Shown: in pieces, positions 24,906-38,500 of the stretch | Layout: each line of letters begins with the position of its first letter | Position numbering within the stretch: position 1 is the stretch's first letter | Assembly: GCF_005239225.2 (NCBI RefSeq) | Contig: NC_133288.1 | Location: 10,360,169 to 10,424,168, forward strand | Length of the DNA stretch: 64,000 nt | Origin: Populus alba | Taxonomy: Eukaryota; Streptophyta; Magnoliopsida; Malpighiales; Salicaceae | Reading direction: 5' to 3' | The notes under the pieces: model-generated | Seen by the model: only the letters and a program-made list of their open reading frames with translations | Told to the model about the DNA's origin: nothing | Databases searched by the model: none | Made by a program: the position numbers and the translations under genes

Positions 24906-27900
24906 GGGAATTGTTTCTTCGCACAAAACACCTATATATGCTTATGCAAATTATTTATGAGTAGTTAAGGTTTCTTCGTTTTCTTGGAAATGCACAACCA
25001 AAAATAAATAAATCAACCATTAAAGGACAACCTTTCCTAAAGTCCTCAAACTTTAAAAAGTATTTCAACTAAGAGTACTAAGATCAAAATTAAGCAATTA
25101 TACTCTCAATTCGCCCTCATGCTACTCTTCCCCATCAAAAGCATCTGGTAAAATTAGGGGTTTCTGTCCTTTTCTGCACATGCCAACACATTTCAGATTT
25201 AAACTAGTTTTTTTCCCTGCAAGATGTCGTTGAGCCATTTTTAAAAAACTGTTTTTTATTTAATTTTATGATAATCAAAATAAATATTCATAACAATTTT
25301 AATAATTTATATTCTTGAATAAAAAAATATTTTTTAGTCAAATTTTTTTTATTCTTATATTTCTTTTTTTTTTAGAATATAAACATGTTTTTTTTAATCA
25401 GAAATAAGGTTTCTTAAATAAAAACTAATCATAGTTTCTATATATACAAACAATTATAACTTAATATTTTTTATGCGTATGTATAAAAAAATTAAAAATG
25501 TTTAATTTAAAAAATATATATTTTTTATTCTCATAAATATACCTAAGAAATTTTTAAAAAACTTTGCATATTAAATTCATATATAATTATTCATAAAATA
25601 ATTAATAATATTATAAAAAAATATAATCTTATTTAAAGATTATGGCATCACTGAATGATTTTATAAACATCATCTTAGTAATTTGTTTTGAAGAATTGTT
25701 TTATAATAAAAACAAAAACAAATCATTAAAAAAAAAGATAAAATATGGTGGGAAAATTCCATTTAAAAAAACAAGCCAAACATTGCTAGGTTTGGAAAAC
25801 TATTAGTGTTCTTGGCCTCTTTTTTTTTTTAATAAAATAGACGAAACCATCCGTATGGTTATTTTTTAGCTAAAACATTCAATTTTCAACATATTTCAAC
25901 ATAAAAATACCTCAAGAAAATCTTAGAAACATCAACAAAATTGTTTTTAATTCTAAAACACCATTTAATCATATGAAAAATAAAAATCAAACCAAATATA
26001 AAAACCATTAACAGGTGGCATTTTTATTTTTATATATATATGCTTGAAGGGAAAAACACATTCATTGAACTCCACTTTCCTAAATTGAATTCATTAATAT
26101 TAACATTGACTTTTTATAGTTGAAATGTGGTTGGCCAAACTTTTTCTTTCTCTTTATTTTCTAGTGACTTTCTCTTTTTACTCTTAAAATTTAGAGATTG
26201 AGCCATGAAAAAATATATTTTAAAACCAAAATATAAAATTATAAAACAACAAGAACCACATGCAAAAATAAAAAAATTTAGGGACCACACTAAAGTTTTT
26301 CGTGCCCTTTTCACAGCAAGAATTAAAGGCTTGTTTTTTAAAGGAAAATTACACAAACATTCCAAGGTTTGTTCTAAATTTTACTTTCCCTAGCACATTT
26401 AAAAAATTATAATTTATACATCAAGTTAAAATCAACTTTAAAATTTTGATAAAAAGACAGAAAAGACCCATGTATATTAACAACTCGGATTTCTCCTCTC
26501 TCTTAAACCAAAATCCCTAATTATTTTTTCTTTGTCTTAAACTAAAATTCCTAATTCTTCAACTTCTATCTGAAACCTCTTTCATTTTTCAAAATCAAAG
26601 TCTATCAATAAATATAAATAAAAAAATCCATAATAAATAGAAGTATATATATAACATTAACTCGTTTGGAATATTTGAAGCGATTCATAAACAAAAAAAC
26701 ATCCTGCCAAACTTATAACTTTAACTTGTCTTAGTTGGACCATTATAAGAATTATTAATCTCTTACTTTACAAAACCAATCTATCCAGCTATCTTATTGA
26801 AGAATGAAGTGGCCTTAGTTTATAATGGGTGAAAGATGATAAAGGTTAATGGTTGACCTATGATTTATAAGAGAATGGTGGTCGGGGAAATAGGAGAGAT
26901 TGGTTGTGGTGACTATAATGTCTTTCTTTTTTCTTGTTTTGTTTGTTAATATTTTTGAACTTTTTTATTGACCGGTTTCATACATTTTTAGCTTAGTATA
27001 TAAAATTTTATTAATTATATTAACAATAGTATATAGTGCATAATTTTTCAAATGTGAAAGAGAAAGTGCAATCTAAAACAAATCTTAGAATGTTTAATGT
27101 ATTTTTATATATATATAAAAAAATTGGTCTTTGTTCTTTCAATTTTCTTAACTATATCTAAAATTTTATTTCACAATATTGATATTTAATTTAATAGTAG
27201 GGTATTCTCATATATTTTGCTCACATGATAATATGTAAAAAAGAGCAAATTCCAACACATAAAATGATGCCAGCATGACTCAACTATGAAATAGCTAAAA
27301 AAATAAAGTTCAATGTCGAAAAAATAAAAACTCAATATTGTTCAAGTAACAATGGCATCCATTAATAAAAGTGGAGGTAAGCTACAATAATATAGTGTTT
27401 TCACGTTTTGTTTTAATTTATTATTTTAGTTTTAGTTTTTATGTAATATCACATTTGTCATATTTCAAGTATTAAAATTTATGTGACTCGTAGTGCAATG
27501 ATAGAAAACCCTTTTTTTTTTCTTATACTCAGGATGAGAATAATGTAAGGAATCTACATGCTTATCAATTAATCTTTTAAAGTATTAATTTTTGGTGCCA
27601 AATCAAATGATGACAAATAAATTATTTTCTATAATTTTACAATGAGTATTTATTAAAAGAAATTAAAAAAATAACTCACAAAATGTACATGATTTCATTT
27701 GTTTTATAATGAAATATTTGCATATGACATGTATAAGAAATAAATCTTATTTTGAGATTTGGTTATTTTCTGCGGTAATATGGAATGATAGGTTTTTAAG
27801 GAGCTTGTGCAATAATTGCAAATCAACTCTTGCATTTCAAACCAATACACAAGTGTGTGCTTGTTGGTAAATCTTGTGTTGGCGGGTTCTTCCCCGTGGT

Positions 27901-28635
27901 TTGATTTTATGGAGTGATTGCTCACAAGTGAGAGTATATATATATATTAAAGGAGATAAAAAGGGCAAGATTGAGAGGGAGAAACTAGGACAAAAATGAA
28001 ATGAGAGAAGGATTGTAATAAATGGATGAAGTGGAAAACAACCACCTTCCATTGTTAAAAACAATAGTTTTTTAAGGGAATGAAGGGGATTATATTAGAA
28101 GTACAATAATTTAATTTCAATTGAAATTCAAAATACATTATCTGATATTGTTACACTATTTATTTAAGTAAAGATATTTTATTTAGGTGAGATAATCGAG
28201 AATCTCGAGACTTTAGTTTTTAGGAGACCCAAACTACCTCAAATTAGTTCAAGAAATAACTTTTTCCCTTTTTTCCTTCACTATGGTATTGATATTATTT
28301 CAATTGTTAAATAAGTACAGATTAAATCTTTTTTAACATGAATTCTTTTTTAAATCATTTTAATTTGATATTAAAGTGTGGCTGTCCATGGCATATGGAA
28401 CTCTAATGTCACAATTGATTAAAATAGCAAATAGTATGAAGTAGCAGCAACACCTGCAAACATAATAATAGGCTTTTAAGGATCTCGTGCAATAGTTGCA
28501 ACATATTTATACCAAGATGGATCATATCTCAAAGGCTCAAAGGAATAAACTTATAAAATCTCTACCCAACACCCTATAGCATCAATCAATGGTCATTAAA
28601 GGCATGATGCAGATCAATATAGTGATAATTAGATC
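24906..28635. other. Intergenic region, no supported gene
   Basis: AT-rich DNA. Overlapping frames at 26114-26393 on both strands are Lys/Phe-rich and have no domain. A 34-bp direct repeat with four mismatches occurs at 27788-27821 and 28468-28501 (ataggcttttaagga, then a ctcgtgcaatagttgcaa-type half), 680 bp apart and just upstream of the gypsy gag remnant. It could be a relic of an LTR, but no longer match was seen. Confidence 0.45.
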
Positions 28636-31565
28636 TAGTTAAGGGCTATGAAGTTAGATTTCTCATTTTTCAATAAGGATAACCTTATTGGATCGTGTGT
28701 ATTAAGTAAACTAGTTTTTTAATTACCATAACAGTAATCCACAACATGGGATATTACTTGCAACTTTTCATATGAAAGGACAATTTATAGTTTTATTTAA
28801 GAAGATAGAAGAAACATGAGCAATTATGAGCTGGGAATCATTCATAAAGGCTCTACATATTGATTCAAAGCCTTAATCTCAATGACCTCATAGAGGCATT
28901 AACTAACTTAAACAAGTTTCAATTGTTAAGAGTTACAAAACTCAATTTAAACTAATTTATAAGATGCTTAGTGGATTGTCAAATAACCATCAATTAAGTT
29001 GTTTTCTAAATGGCTATAAAGAAGAGATTAAGATATGCGTTAAAATGTTAAACCTCTAAATTTTAGTTGTTACACATTGGTTAGCAAGAGTGTAGAAAGA
29101 GAATCTCATAATGATTTGTAAGAGTTGAAAGCTAATATGTAGTTGGCTTTAATGAATAACTCTTCTACTAGTCCAACCTAGAAATGAGCCCAACCCTAAT
29201 TTAGTAGCACATAGGTTGACTTTGGTTCAAATGAGAGAAAAAAAAAATTAGCTTTGATGTACATGCGATGGCAAATGGAGTCAATGTCACAAGCATGAAG
29301 GCCCATGATTATTTCCAATAGAGGAAAAATATGAGGAAGTTAAAGAGGCGTGGGATAAAAAATATGTAATTTGATTGACTTAAAGGAACCTATTCTTACC
29401 AATGATGAGCTTAAAATTTATGTACATGGGGAGTCATAATTCTAAAACTATAAGAATTCAGGCAAGGATTAACAATCACCTAATGATAATGCTTGTGGAA
29501 ACTAAAAGCACTTATAACATCGTTTACCTTAAGTTTACGAGGAAGGTTGGAGCAGACACAGTGGCATGCTAAACCTTAGGGTAAAACTTGTAGATGACAC
29601 TATGATTTTAAATTAAGATAGTTATGCAAGAATTAAGTTTGGGGTTCAGGGCTCCTAATTTTAAACCAATACTCTTATAATCTAATTAGAAGGGTGTGAC
29701 ATGGTCTTAAAAATATAATGGCTAACGGATCTGGTACTAATCTTAATGGATTTAATAGAGTTGACCATGGAACTTAAGTATAATAAGCTAAGGTTAAACT
29801 TGAAGGGTCTTAGAGTTTAATAATCCAAGATAAAATATTGGGCTTGATTTTATCTAAGAGCTAAAAAGGAAGACTAACGACATATTATTGTAGATATAAG
29901 GCTTGGAAATAAAGCCCAAACATATAAATAACTTACCAAACCTAGTGAAAAAAGTTATTACAAGAGTGTATAATAGTATTCGAAGAGCCTAAGGGGTTAC
30001 CACCTATTCAAAGTATTGATCATTCAATTATGTGAAAAGAAATAACTACTTTGATTAATGTTATTGTTATCCATATTACTAAAAGATAGAGATAAAAACA
30101 GAGAGCTATTAAAAATAAAAACAATTTACCCTAACTAAAGCCCATTCTCATCCCTAGTTTTATTAGTATAAAAAATAAATAATTGTTGGTGAATATGTAT
30201 TGATTATAAAGCTCATAATAAAGAAATAGTGTAGGATGAGTTTCTCATCCTAATGGTTGAAGAGATATTAGATGAGTTATATGTGTCATAATTTTTCTAT
30301 AAACTAGACTTAAGTTCAAGGTACCATCAAATCAAAATTAGATTATAAGATATTTTAAAAATGACATTGCAAACCTATAAAGGTCACTATGAATTCATTT
30401 TCATGCCTTTTGAGATAACTAACCCGCTTCATATTTTGAGCTTAATGAACGAGGTATCTAGATTATTCATACTCAAATTTGTTTTAGTATTCTTTAATGA
30501 TATACTTGATTGTAGTAAAAAAAAAAGAAAAAATTGAATCATATAGGTCACTTAAGTATTATCTTAAGAATTTTGGCACAACATTAGTTATATGCTAAAA
30601 TGTTTAAATATAGATTTTTATTTTATCAGGAAACAGAGTACTAGGGCCATATAGTTTTGGTCGAACAGATTAAGGCTGACCTAAAGAATATAAAAGCCAT
30701 GATAATATGGTTTTGACTTAACAATATTAAGTCTCTTCGTGGGTTCTTAGGGTTGTTAGGTTATTGTTAAAAGTTTATAAAATGATATGGGATCATTGTA
30801 GATCTATTAACCAAGTTAGTTGGAATGGAAGAATCAATGAATCTTTTTTAGACTTCAAAAGGACATTCACTAGCCTATTAATTTTAGCTTTACCTAATCT
30901 CACTAAACATTTTATGATGGACTGTGATGCATTGGGCAAGGGTGTTGGTGTAATATTTATATAAGAAGGAATGTCCATTTCATATATGAGTAAAGAACTC
31001 AAATGCAAGGAGTTATTCCTATCTATATATGAAAACGAGCTCCTAGTTATAGTAATGAAAGTCCAAAAATAGAGGCTTTATCTGTTGGGAAAATGTTTTT
31101 GCATAAAAATTGACTAGCATGGCTTTAAACATTTATTGGAATAAAAGGTAGGAACCTTAATTCAACAAAAATAGATCATAAAAATAATTAATTATGACTT
31201 CATTGTTGAATATAAAGTTGTAAATGAAAGTTGTGTGGCCGATGTCTTATCTAGGAGGATGAGATAAATGGATGAAAGGAAATTTTAGGCCATCATTATC
31301 CCATTAGTAAGCTAGGTAGATAAGCTCAAGGCAAGCTTTGATAAAGATAAGAAAATACAATAAATCTTTCAACAAATGAAAGAAGTCATTGTATGTGTCT
31401 TAAGATTTCAGAATTTAGAAGGATTGTTGTTATACAAATGCTGAATTTACCCGAGTAAGAATTGTTCTTTTAAGCCAACTATCATGCAATAAATATATGA
31501 CACCTATATAACAAGTTATGAAAAAACATTAAGGCAACTAATAGGAATTTTTATTAGGTGGATAT

Positions 31566-32067
31566 TGTTAGAGAATAATATAAATCATATCTTGGAGCCC
31601 CACTTAATAGCTTAAGCTTTTTGGTTGAAATGGTTTTTTGACATGGTATTAGAGCCTTGTTGACCAAGAGGTTACGAGTTCAAGTCTTACCACCCTAATT
31701 CTAATTAATAAAAATTAAGCACAAGGTAATGTGAGTATGTGCAAGTTTCTAGCCCAATTGACTTTCATTTAAGGGGGTGTATTAAAGAATTATATAAACT
31801 ATATCTTAAAACCTAATATAATAGCTTAAGCTATTAGGTTAAGATGGTTCTTTAACATAGTATCGCAGCCTTATTAACCAAGCGGTTAAGTGTTTGAATC
31901 TCACCACCCCCATTCTATTTAAAAATTAAGCACACTGTAGTGTGAGTTTGTACAAGTTTCAAGCCCAAAAAACTTTCACTTAAGAGGATATGCTGAAGAT
32001 AATATAAATCATATCTTGAAGCCTCATCTAAAAGTTTAAGCTTTTGAGTTGAATTTATTTTCTAACA
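31566..32067 (+). mobile_element. Tandem TRIM retrotransposon (LTR-internal-LTR-internal-LTR)
   Basis: Three related terminal repeats lie at 31566-31643 (78 bp), 31780-31857 (78 bp) and 31991-32067 (77 bp), separated by two internal regions of 136 and 133 bp. LTR1 begins TGTTAGAGAATAATATAAAT and ends TTTTGACA. It is followed at once by TGGTATTAGAGCC, a primer-binding site for initiator tRNA-Met. The second site, TAGTATCGCAGCC at 31858, is decayed. Purine tracts (TTAAGGGGGTG at 31769-31779, TTAAGAGGATA at 31980-31990) precede LTR2 and LTR3. The whole unit is flanked by the 5-bp target duplication GATAT (31561-31565 and 32068-32072). It has no coding capacity, as expected for a terminal-repeat retrotransposon in miniature. 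Confidence 0.92.
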
Positions 32068-32233
32068 GATATGAGATTTTAAGTTAAAGACTACATCAAC
32101 TAATATAAAATTTAACAATGTGCTAAAACAAAAAAAAGTCAAACCATCAGGATTACTACAACTACTACTAATACTAGAAAGATTGTGGTCATAAATTTAT
32201 ATGGATTTTATAGAAGAGTTGCCATTTGACAAC

Positions 32234-33820
32234 TGATTAGTACTCAAAAGTGTATTTTTATCAAGGTTTTATATCATCATTTTGCATTTGAAGTATCAAT
32301 AACTCCTTAACTAAAGCATGTTTTATAATAACATACCTAATAATATAAGATACCTTTAATTTATGGTAAATGTTCATCTTAAATGCATGCCTATCACATA
32401 AATGAAATGATTGATTGATGAGTTTAAATATTGAAATTGAAAGGACAAAGAGAGGGCCAAACTTAGAAAAGAGATGTTGGTGTAGTCCAAACTGGAACAT
32501 TGTTCGTTAATTGGGTCATATCTCGAGTTCTAGATGTCCAAATGACCTTAATTTTTTGGACAGATTCGATAAGACATAGGCCTACAACTTTCATGTAAAG
32601 TCCAAGATTTAAAAAGGTTGTTTTCAAGTCCAAATTATAGCGACAACAAAGAAGTTTGAATCTATCCTGCAGCCCAGACACTGTTCAGTGTTCAACCCAT
32701 ATCTCGAGTTCTAGAAGTCTAAATGACCTCAATTTTTTTTCCTAAAAAGATAAGACAATTTCCTATAACTTTCGTACAGTTAGTTCCAGTTCTGATGTTA
32801 GCAATGATGTTTTATTCAGACAAGAAGATAAGGATTTTCACCAAGTTAAAAGGTGGCCACCAACTTAACAATTAGTCATCAAATCAATAGTTCCAAATTT
32901 TGGCCTATAAAAGGAGGCATTTACCATGCATTTAGGCATTTTGGTTGTTCAGATCAAGAACTTGCTCTTGCTCTTTCTCTCTTTATATTTTTTGTAATTC
33001 TTAAGTTTTACTTTCATTAATATCTTGTTTATGCTTTCCATTTCTTTTCCTTTACGTAGTTAACTTGTATCTTATTTATGTTTTTGTTTTGTTTATTTAT
33101 GTTTCTCTTCTTCATTATGTTTAACTAAGTTTATTATATGAAGGTGAAAAGGTTACACTAATGGTGTAAGAATAAGTATAGTGTAAACTCAACATGGACC
33201 TTAATGTTTAATATTAACATGTTTTATCTTTTTATCTTACTCATTTTTAATACCTTATTTGTTAAATAATTAATCTAGATTTGTGTTGTATAACACTTGG
33301 TACAACAAATGCTTGGCACTCTCATAGCTCAACCGTATGATATAACCTACACATGTGCTATGAAAGGAACTTGATTTATTGTTAACATAAATTAGCATCA
33401 TGAATTCCTGACAATATTTAAAAGTTTGGTGTTACTTAAATAAGATAATTAATATGATCATGTTAACAATTTATAATGAGCTATTAATGACAAATCATCC
33501 GATTGTAACCTTCTTTTTGTGTGGTTTCCAGTTGAATAATAAGAGTTTATACTATACTTGTTTGAAATATCATTAGTGGATCCTCTAACCTTGACATTTG
33601 TTTTTATAATTGTTTAATCCTTACATTAATCTTCCATCTCAAAGTTCTCATCAACTTCTTTATTATTGTTTTGTTGTTGTTGTTGTTGTTGTTGTTGTAT
33701 TATTGTTATTTATAATTTATACAATTAACCTCTCTGTGATTTAACCTCGGTCTTGCCGGGTTATTTATTACTTCGACGCTCTTGCACTTGGAAGAAGACA
33801 TCAATCTTTTGATCGTGTCA
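32234..33820 (+). mobile_element. Solo LTR, 1587 bp, inserted in the gypsy integrase
   Basis: Begins TGATTAGTACTCAAAAGTG and ends GATCGTGTCA, so it has TG...CA ends. It is flanked by exact 5-bp duplications ACAAC (32229-32233 and 33821-33825). No internal retrotransposon sequence is present, so it is a solo LTR left by unequal recombination. Inside, the block catatctcgagttctaga recurs 181 bp apart (32517 and 32698). A promoter-like TATAAAAG lies at 32906-32913, followed by a pyrimidine-rich start region. A (TTG)n microsatellite lies at about 33672-33697. Orientation is taken from the TATA box. The gypsy integrase reading resumes directly after the right target duplication. Confidence 0.92.
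33672..33697. repeat. (TTG)n microsatellite inside the solo LTR
   Basis: About nine TTG/GTT triplets, followed by a short ATT-rich stretch. Confidence 0.85.
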
Positions 33821-34017
33821 ACAACCATAACATTATGATCTTAGTGGTTGGGAATAAATTATCTAAGTATGCACATTTAATGGCTTTAATGCATCCCTAT
33901 ATAGCCTCCAAGGTATCTCAAGTCATCTCTCAAAATGTAATAAAGCTATATGAACTACTAAAGGGTATTATGACTAGCCAAGATTCTATTTTCACTAACA
34001 GTTGCTTATTGGTGTAG

Positions 34018-35529
34018 AGTCATTAAGAATATTAAGACTTTAGTTATTTGCGAGTGTCTATTTTTAATATCATATGATTAAATAAAAATAGTTTCAAAAA
34101 ATATAGTTATTAAACTTATTCAGGTCTATAACCTGAGTCATGAGTATCATATTTATTAACTTGAGTTGGTCCACGTAGATCCAAAATGTTGTCGTCTTGA
34201 TATTTTTTTAAAAAATTATGTTATCTTTAAAAAAAAATTAAGTCATATCGGGTTTTTACCGGTCTCCCCAAATGGCTTTAGACTTACCTAGTCGATTAGG
34301 CTATATCAGAACAACCCTTACACAATTTAATTTAGGCAAGGAATCAAGTTGGAAGGTTTCGAGACTGATCTATTGGGTTGGATTTGAAGACGTTAGTTTA
34401 TATTATTGTTATTTTTTCAATATACTCGCATTAAAATTATCATAATGTTATTTTTTTATAAGTGGAACTTGATTTTGGAGTAATAATAAGATGTTGTCTA
34501 AAAAATAAATATTCTAGTAAAAAATTTCCAAAAACAATTAAGCACATTAATAAGACAAGGAGGTTATTGTTGAAAAATAACTTTTTTTTTTAATTTTAAA
34601 TTGTTCAAGTTTTTTTTTCACACATCCTCTTATTACTTTTTATTTTTAAGAAATACATGAAATTGAGAAAAAAATGTTAGATTTTCTTTGTCGGAATTAA
34701 AGATGTTAATAACAAAGGAAAGGAAGAAATAGTTTATTTCAAAGAAATTTTAATTATTAATCTTTAAAAAAATTTAGTGTCATTTAATTAAGTAAAAAAG
34801 ATTTAAAGAGCTCGCCATAATACAAAATCAAATATCCTTTCTCAACTTAACAACTTAGTTATTAATTAATATTAAAATATATTTTTAATATTTATCATTA
34901 CATATGATCCTTTATTTATTTTATTAAACATGTGCATTAATTTGAAGTTTACAATCAATTCTTTTCTTATCATTATAAAATATATTAGCAATACTATAAT
35001 ATATTTTTTTTACATTTAATTTTTTTCTACTTAATCCACAGTAAAGTGAGGGATAATTATTTAGTTTCAACCATAAAATAATCTTAATTTTACCCTAAAA
35101 CTTTCAGAAATTCTTAGATAAGGATTTTCATCTAATTTTAAGTTTTTATATTTCCATCCAAAAGTATACTTTTATTATATAATAAACGACATTATTTGTT
35201 CAAATAGTATTTAATATTTTCGGCTAAGTGATTATAATCTAAGTCATAATTGAGAAATCAAAATAATATACGGGTAAATTTGATATAACAAATAGTTTGG
35301 ATGTAAAATTGATACCAACCCCATAGTTTGGGGTATATTTGATGTTTGCCCTAATAAGAAAACTTCCGTGCGAAACGTTTCAGAAAAATGAAAACCAATG
35401 TACTCTCCCAATCGAAACTCTCAAAAACCAGTTTCCACAGTCCTTCAACGTCTCCCCCCCACGCTTGGTAAGCCCTCGGCCTCTCTCTCTCACTCTCACT
35501 CTCTCACTTAGGCAGCCAAGACTGCAAAA
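34018..35529. other. Intergenic region and DGL1 promoter
   Basis: Positions 34100-34330 carry a dispersed repeat fragment (attcaggtctataacctgag, later gggtttttaccggtctcccc). Positions 34400-35330 are AT-rich without features. Positions 35480-35508 are a CT-rich tract just upstream of the DGL1-like start codon and probably lie in its 5'UTR. No clear TATA box was seen. Confidence 0.5.
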
Positions 35530-38500
35530 ATGGGAAGAAACAATTTCTCGATCTTAACAATTCTATCGATCACACTCCTTCCCATTCTCTCCCTCTCTTT
35601 CTCCACTGATTCCCCAACAGATCGTCGCCTCTTAGTCCTCCTCGACGACTTGTCACTCAAATCTTCCCACTCAATCTTCTTCAATTCTCTCAAATCTCGT
35701 GGTTTCGATCTTGATTTCAAGCTTGCTGATGACCCAAAACTCGCCCTTCAACGTTATGGCCAGTACTTATATGATGGCCTAATTCTCTTCTCTCCTTCAA
35801 TCGAAAGTAAGTTATTGAATCCAAACAAATTGTTGCTTGTTGTTATCAAGTTATGATTTTTATGGTTCAGTTTCCGTTTTGAGAAAATAGGTCTTGGTAC
35901 GATTTTGTTTTTTTGGTTTTCTTGGAATTATTTGTAATTTGGGATTTTTTTTAGGATTTGGTGGTGCTTTGGATTTAGCTGCTGTTCTTGACTTTGTTGA
36001 CTCGGGCCATGATTTGATTATTGCGGCGGATAGTTCCTCTTCTGATTTGATTAAGAGTCTGGCTACTGAATGCGGGGTTGATTTCGATGAGGTTGGTGTA
36101 GAATTTATGATGCATTGGATGTTTTTGTCATTTTATTTTATTTATTGAGTTTTCGTTATATTGTAGGATCCATCTGCCTTGGTTATTGATCATAAAAGCT
36201 ATGCTATCGCTGAGACTGAGGGTGAGGGTGATCATACATTGATTGCTGCCGATGATTTTATTGAATCTGATGTGCTGCTTGGAAAAAAGAAAATTGAGGT
36301 TAGTTTGTTTGATCTTTTCATTCGTTGCGTCAATTCCTCGGGAAGTTTAAGATTTTTATTGAATTTGGATTAAACAGGCTCCTGTGCTCTTTAAAGGGAT
36401 TGCACATTCTTTAAATGCAGCGAATACCCTGGTAAGGTCAAATGTGTCCTGGTTTATTTCTATGTTAATGTAGCCTGATGAAGAAGTTTTAATGGGTTTG
36501 CTGGGTTATGTGTTATGATGTATAGGTATTGAAAGTCCTTTCGGCATCTCCTTTGGCTTATTCAGCTAATCCAAGCTCCAAATTGTCCAGTCCTCCATCA
36601 TTAACTGGATCTTCCATCTCGTTAGTTTCAGTAGTGCAGGTAACGTAGCTCTCTCCATCAAAATGTTGCTCCTTTTCTCTCATCACACATAAAACAGCTG
36701 AAGAACATTGGTTTGTTGTCCTGTAATTTATGATTTATTTTAATTTGGTTTTCTGACCATTCCATTTATCTCTAGCTATCCTTCTTTATGTTTCTCTTGA
36801 ATCCCGTACATGCTCACATGTATGTATGACTTTTGCATGTCATGGTGGTTGTCTGTGTTATGATGAACACCTGCTCTTAGCTGAGGGTTTAATAAAAAAT
36901 AATGAATTTGAGCGAGATTTCTTCTTGTTGACAATTTTTACATAATGCAGGCTAGAAACAATGCTCGGATTATGATTACAGGTTCATTAGATATGTTTAG
37001 TAACCGGTATGCAATCATATGATGGTTTTTCAACTCCAGTATTTCTCTAGCAATTATTTGTTTCATATTTGTTGAAATATCTCTTTGTGTGATTCAGATT
37101 TTTCAGATCAAGCGTACAGAAAGCTGGGAGCCCAAGAAAGTAAGTGAAGTTCTTATCAAACCTTTTTTTTTAGTTTACATCTATTTTGGGCTGCTAAGGT
37201 TTTGTAAAATGTGCTGTTTCACAACGTTCAATAAGGAATCGTTGCTGCATAAATGATATGTCATCTCCTTGTGCCTAGTATAGTACAAACGAATGAGAAT
37301 AGGAAAACTAATGGTCATTGGCTTAATGCATTTTGAAGAGTACAAGGAAATCACCTTCCTCTGCATCATCAAGACTTTTCCTAGGCGTGTGTCATGTTGA
37401 TAGCGTTATATGAATACATATTGCAAACTTTAGTTGCAAGTTTCATTTTTACATCACACAAACACACAATGTGTATTCACTTTTTTATATGTCAAGGCCG
37501 CAGTTGGTTGAGGTAAGAGCTTTGGGCCCATATATCTTCTCTTTATTCTTGGTCGATTTCCATTCTCAATATGCATATGTTTGCAATAAGATGAGGCATA
37601 GTTTTCCTGAAGATCCACAAAGCCATGATGTTTGTGTGTTGCATTCTCATGAAAGAGTGCGTAATTGATTTTGAGTTCACATTGGGAGAGAGGGAGTGTG
37701 TGTGTCGGGTGGGGTTGGGGGGGGGGGTCATTGCTCCTTACTTTGTTGTGGAAATTTTTTGGTTGGATGGTTTTGTTAATTTTCATCCATTTGCCTATTT
37801 TTCCCTCTGCTGGCCAGTTGTGTAGCTTGTGAACAGAAATTGATATATTCTGATTTTTTAAGGGAAGAAAGTCACGTTATTTGTGACCATGTGTTGACAG
37901 ATATGATAAATCTGGTAACGAGCAGTTTGTGACTGAACTTAGCAAATGGGTCTTCCATGTAAGAGGTCATCTGAAGGTTAGGTTTTTATTCCAGTCATCT
38001 TGAGTTACTATATTTGTCTGGCTAATGTGTAATTATATTTAGGTTGTTGATATAATGGCAACTTTTAGGATTTCTTTCTTTCTTTCACTTGATTGTGTTT
38101 TGTTGCATTTTCATCTGCTGTATAATATCAATCTGTTCTTGCCTCCAGGCTGTGAATCTTAGACACAACAAAGCTGGGGAAACAGATGAGCCAGCAATGT
38201 ATAGGATCAAAGATGATCTGGTAATTTGTCAAGCTGTGCACTCATTTAGTTATTTGAAATTTTGTTTGGAGAAGCTACTGATGAGAGAGAGTATTGACAA
38301 TCACCCTGAACTTGTATATGAGTGCAGGATTTTTCTGTTGAGATATATGAATGGTCTGGAAAGAGCTGGGAACCATATGTGGCCAATGATGTCCAGGTCC
38401 AGCTTTACATGATGAGCCCTTATGTGTTGAAAACCCTATCAAATGACAAGAAGGTACACTTTTCCTAGGGTCTGATTTTCATTTTACCTTACAAGTTACA

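Larger units (their letters stand above)
28636..34017 (+). pseudogene. Decayed Ty3/gypsy retrotransposon with two nested insertions
   Basis: Fragments of gypsy gag-pol run in order on the plus strand. Gag is at about 28640-29330: KLDFSFFNKDN, then ESFIKALHI, EALTNLNKFQLLRVTKLNLN-like text and LSGLSNNHQLSCFLNGYKEE. Protease is at 29480-29800 (CDMVLKI). RT is at 30100-30760, with a decayed YRALN region and KLDLSSRYHQIKI. RNase H is at 30880-31260 (DCDALGKGVGVIF, MSKELKCKELFLSIYENELL). The integrase zinc-binding region starts at 31430 and the integrase core (ISMDFIEELPF-like, then LSKYAHLMALMHPYIASKVS) reaches 34017. Stops and frameshifts are numerous. The integrase reading is interrupted by a TRIM at 31566-32072 and a solo LTR at 32234-33825; removing both restores the domain order. 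Its own LTRs were not found, so both ends are approximate. Confidence 0.85.

Noticed and set aside
31640..31700. tRNA-like text (tggtattagagcc followed by a gagttcaagtc motif)
   Set aside because: Explained as the primer-binding site and internal region of the TRIM; no acceptor or anticodon stems can be paired.
37454..37825. Frames on both strands inside DGL1 intron 7
   Set aside because: They lie within a well-supported intron, include a G run and show no domain.
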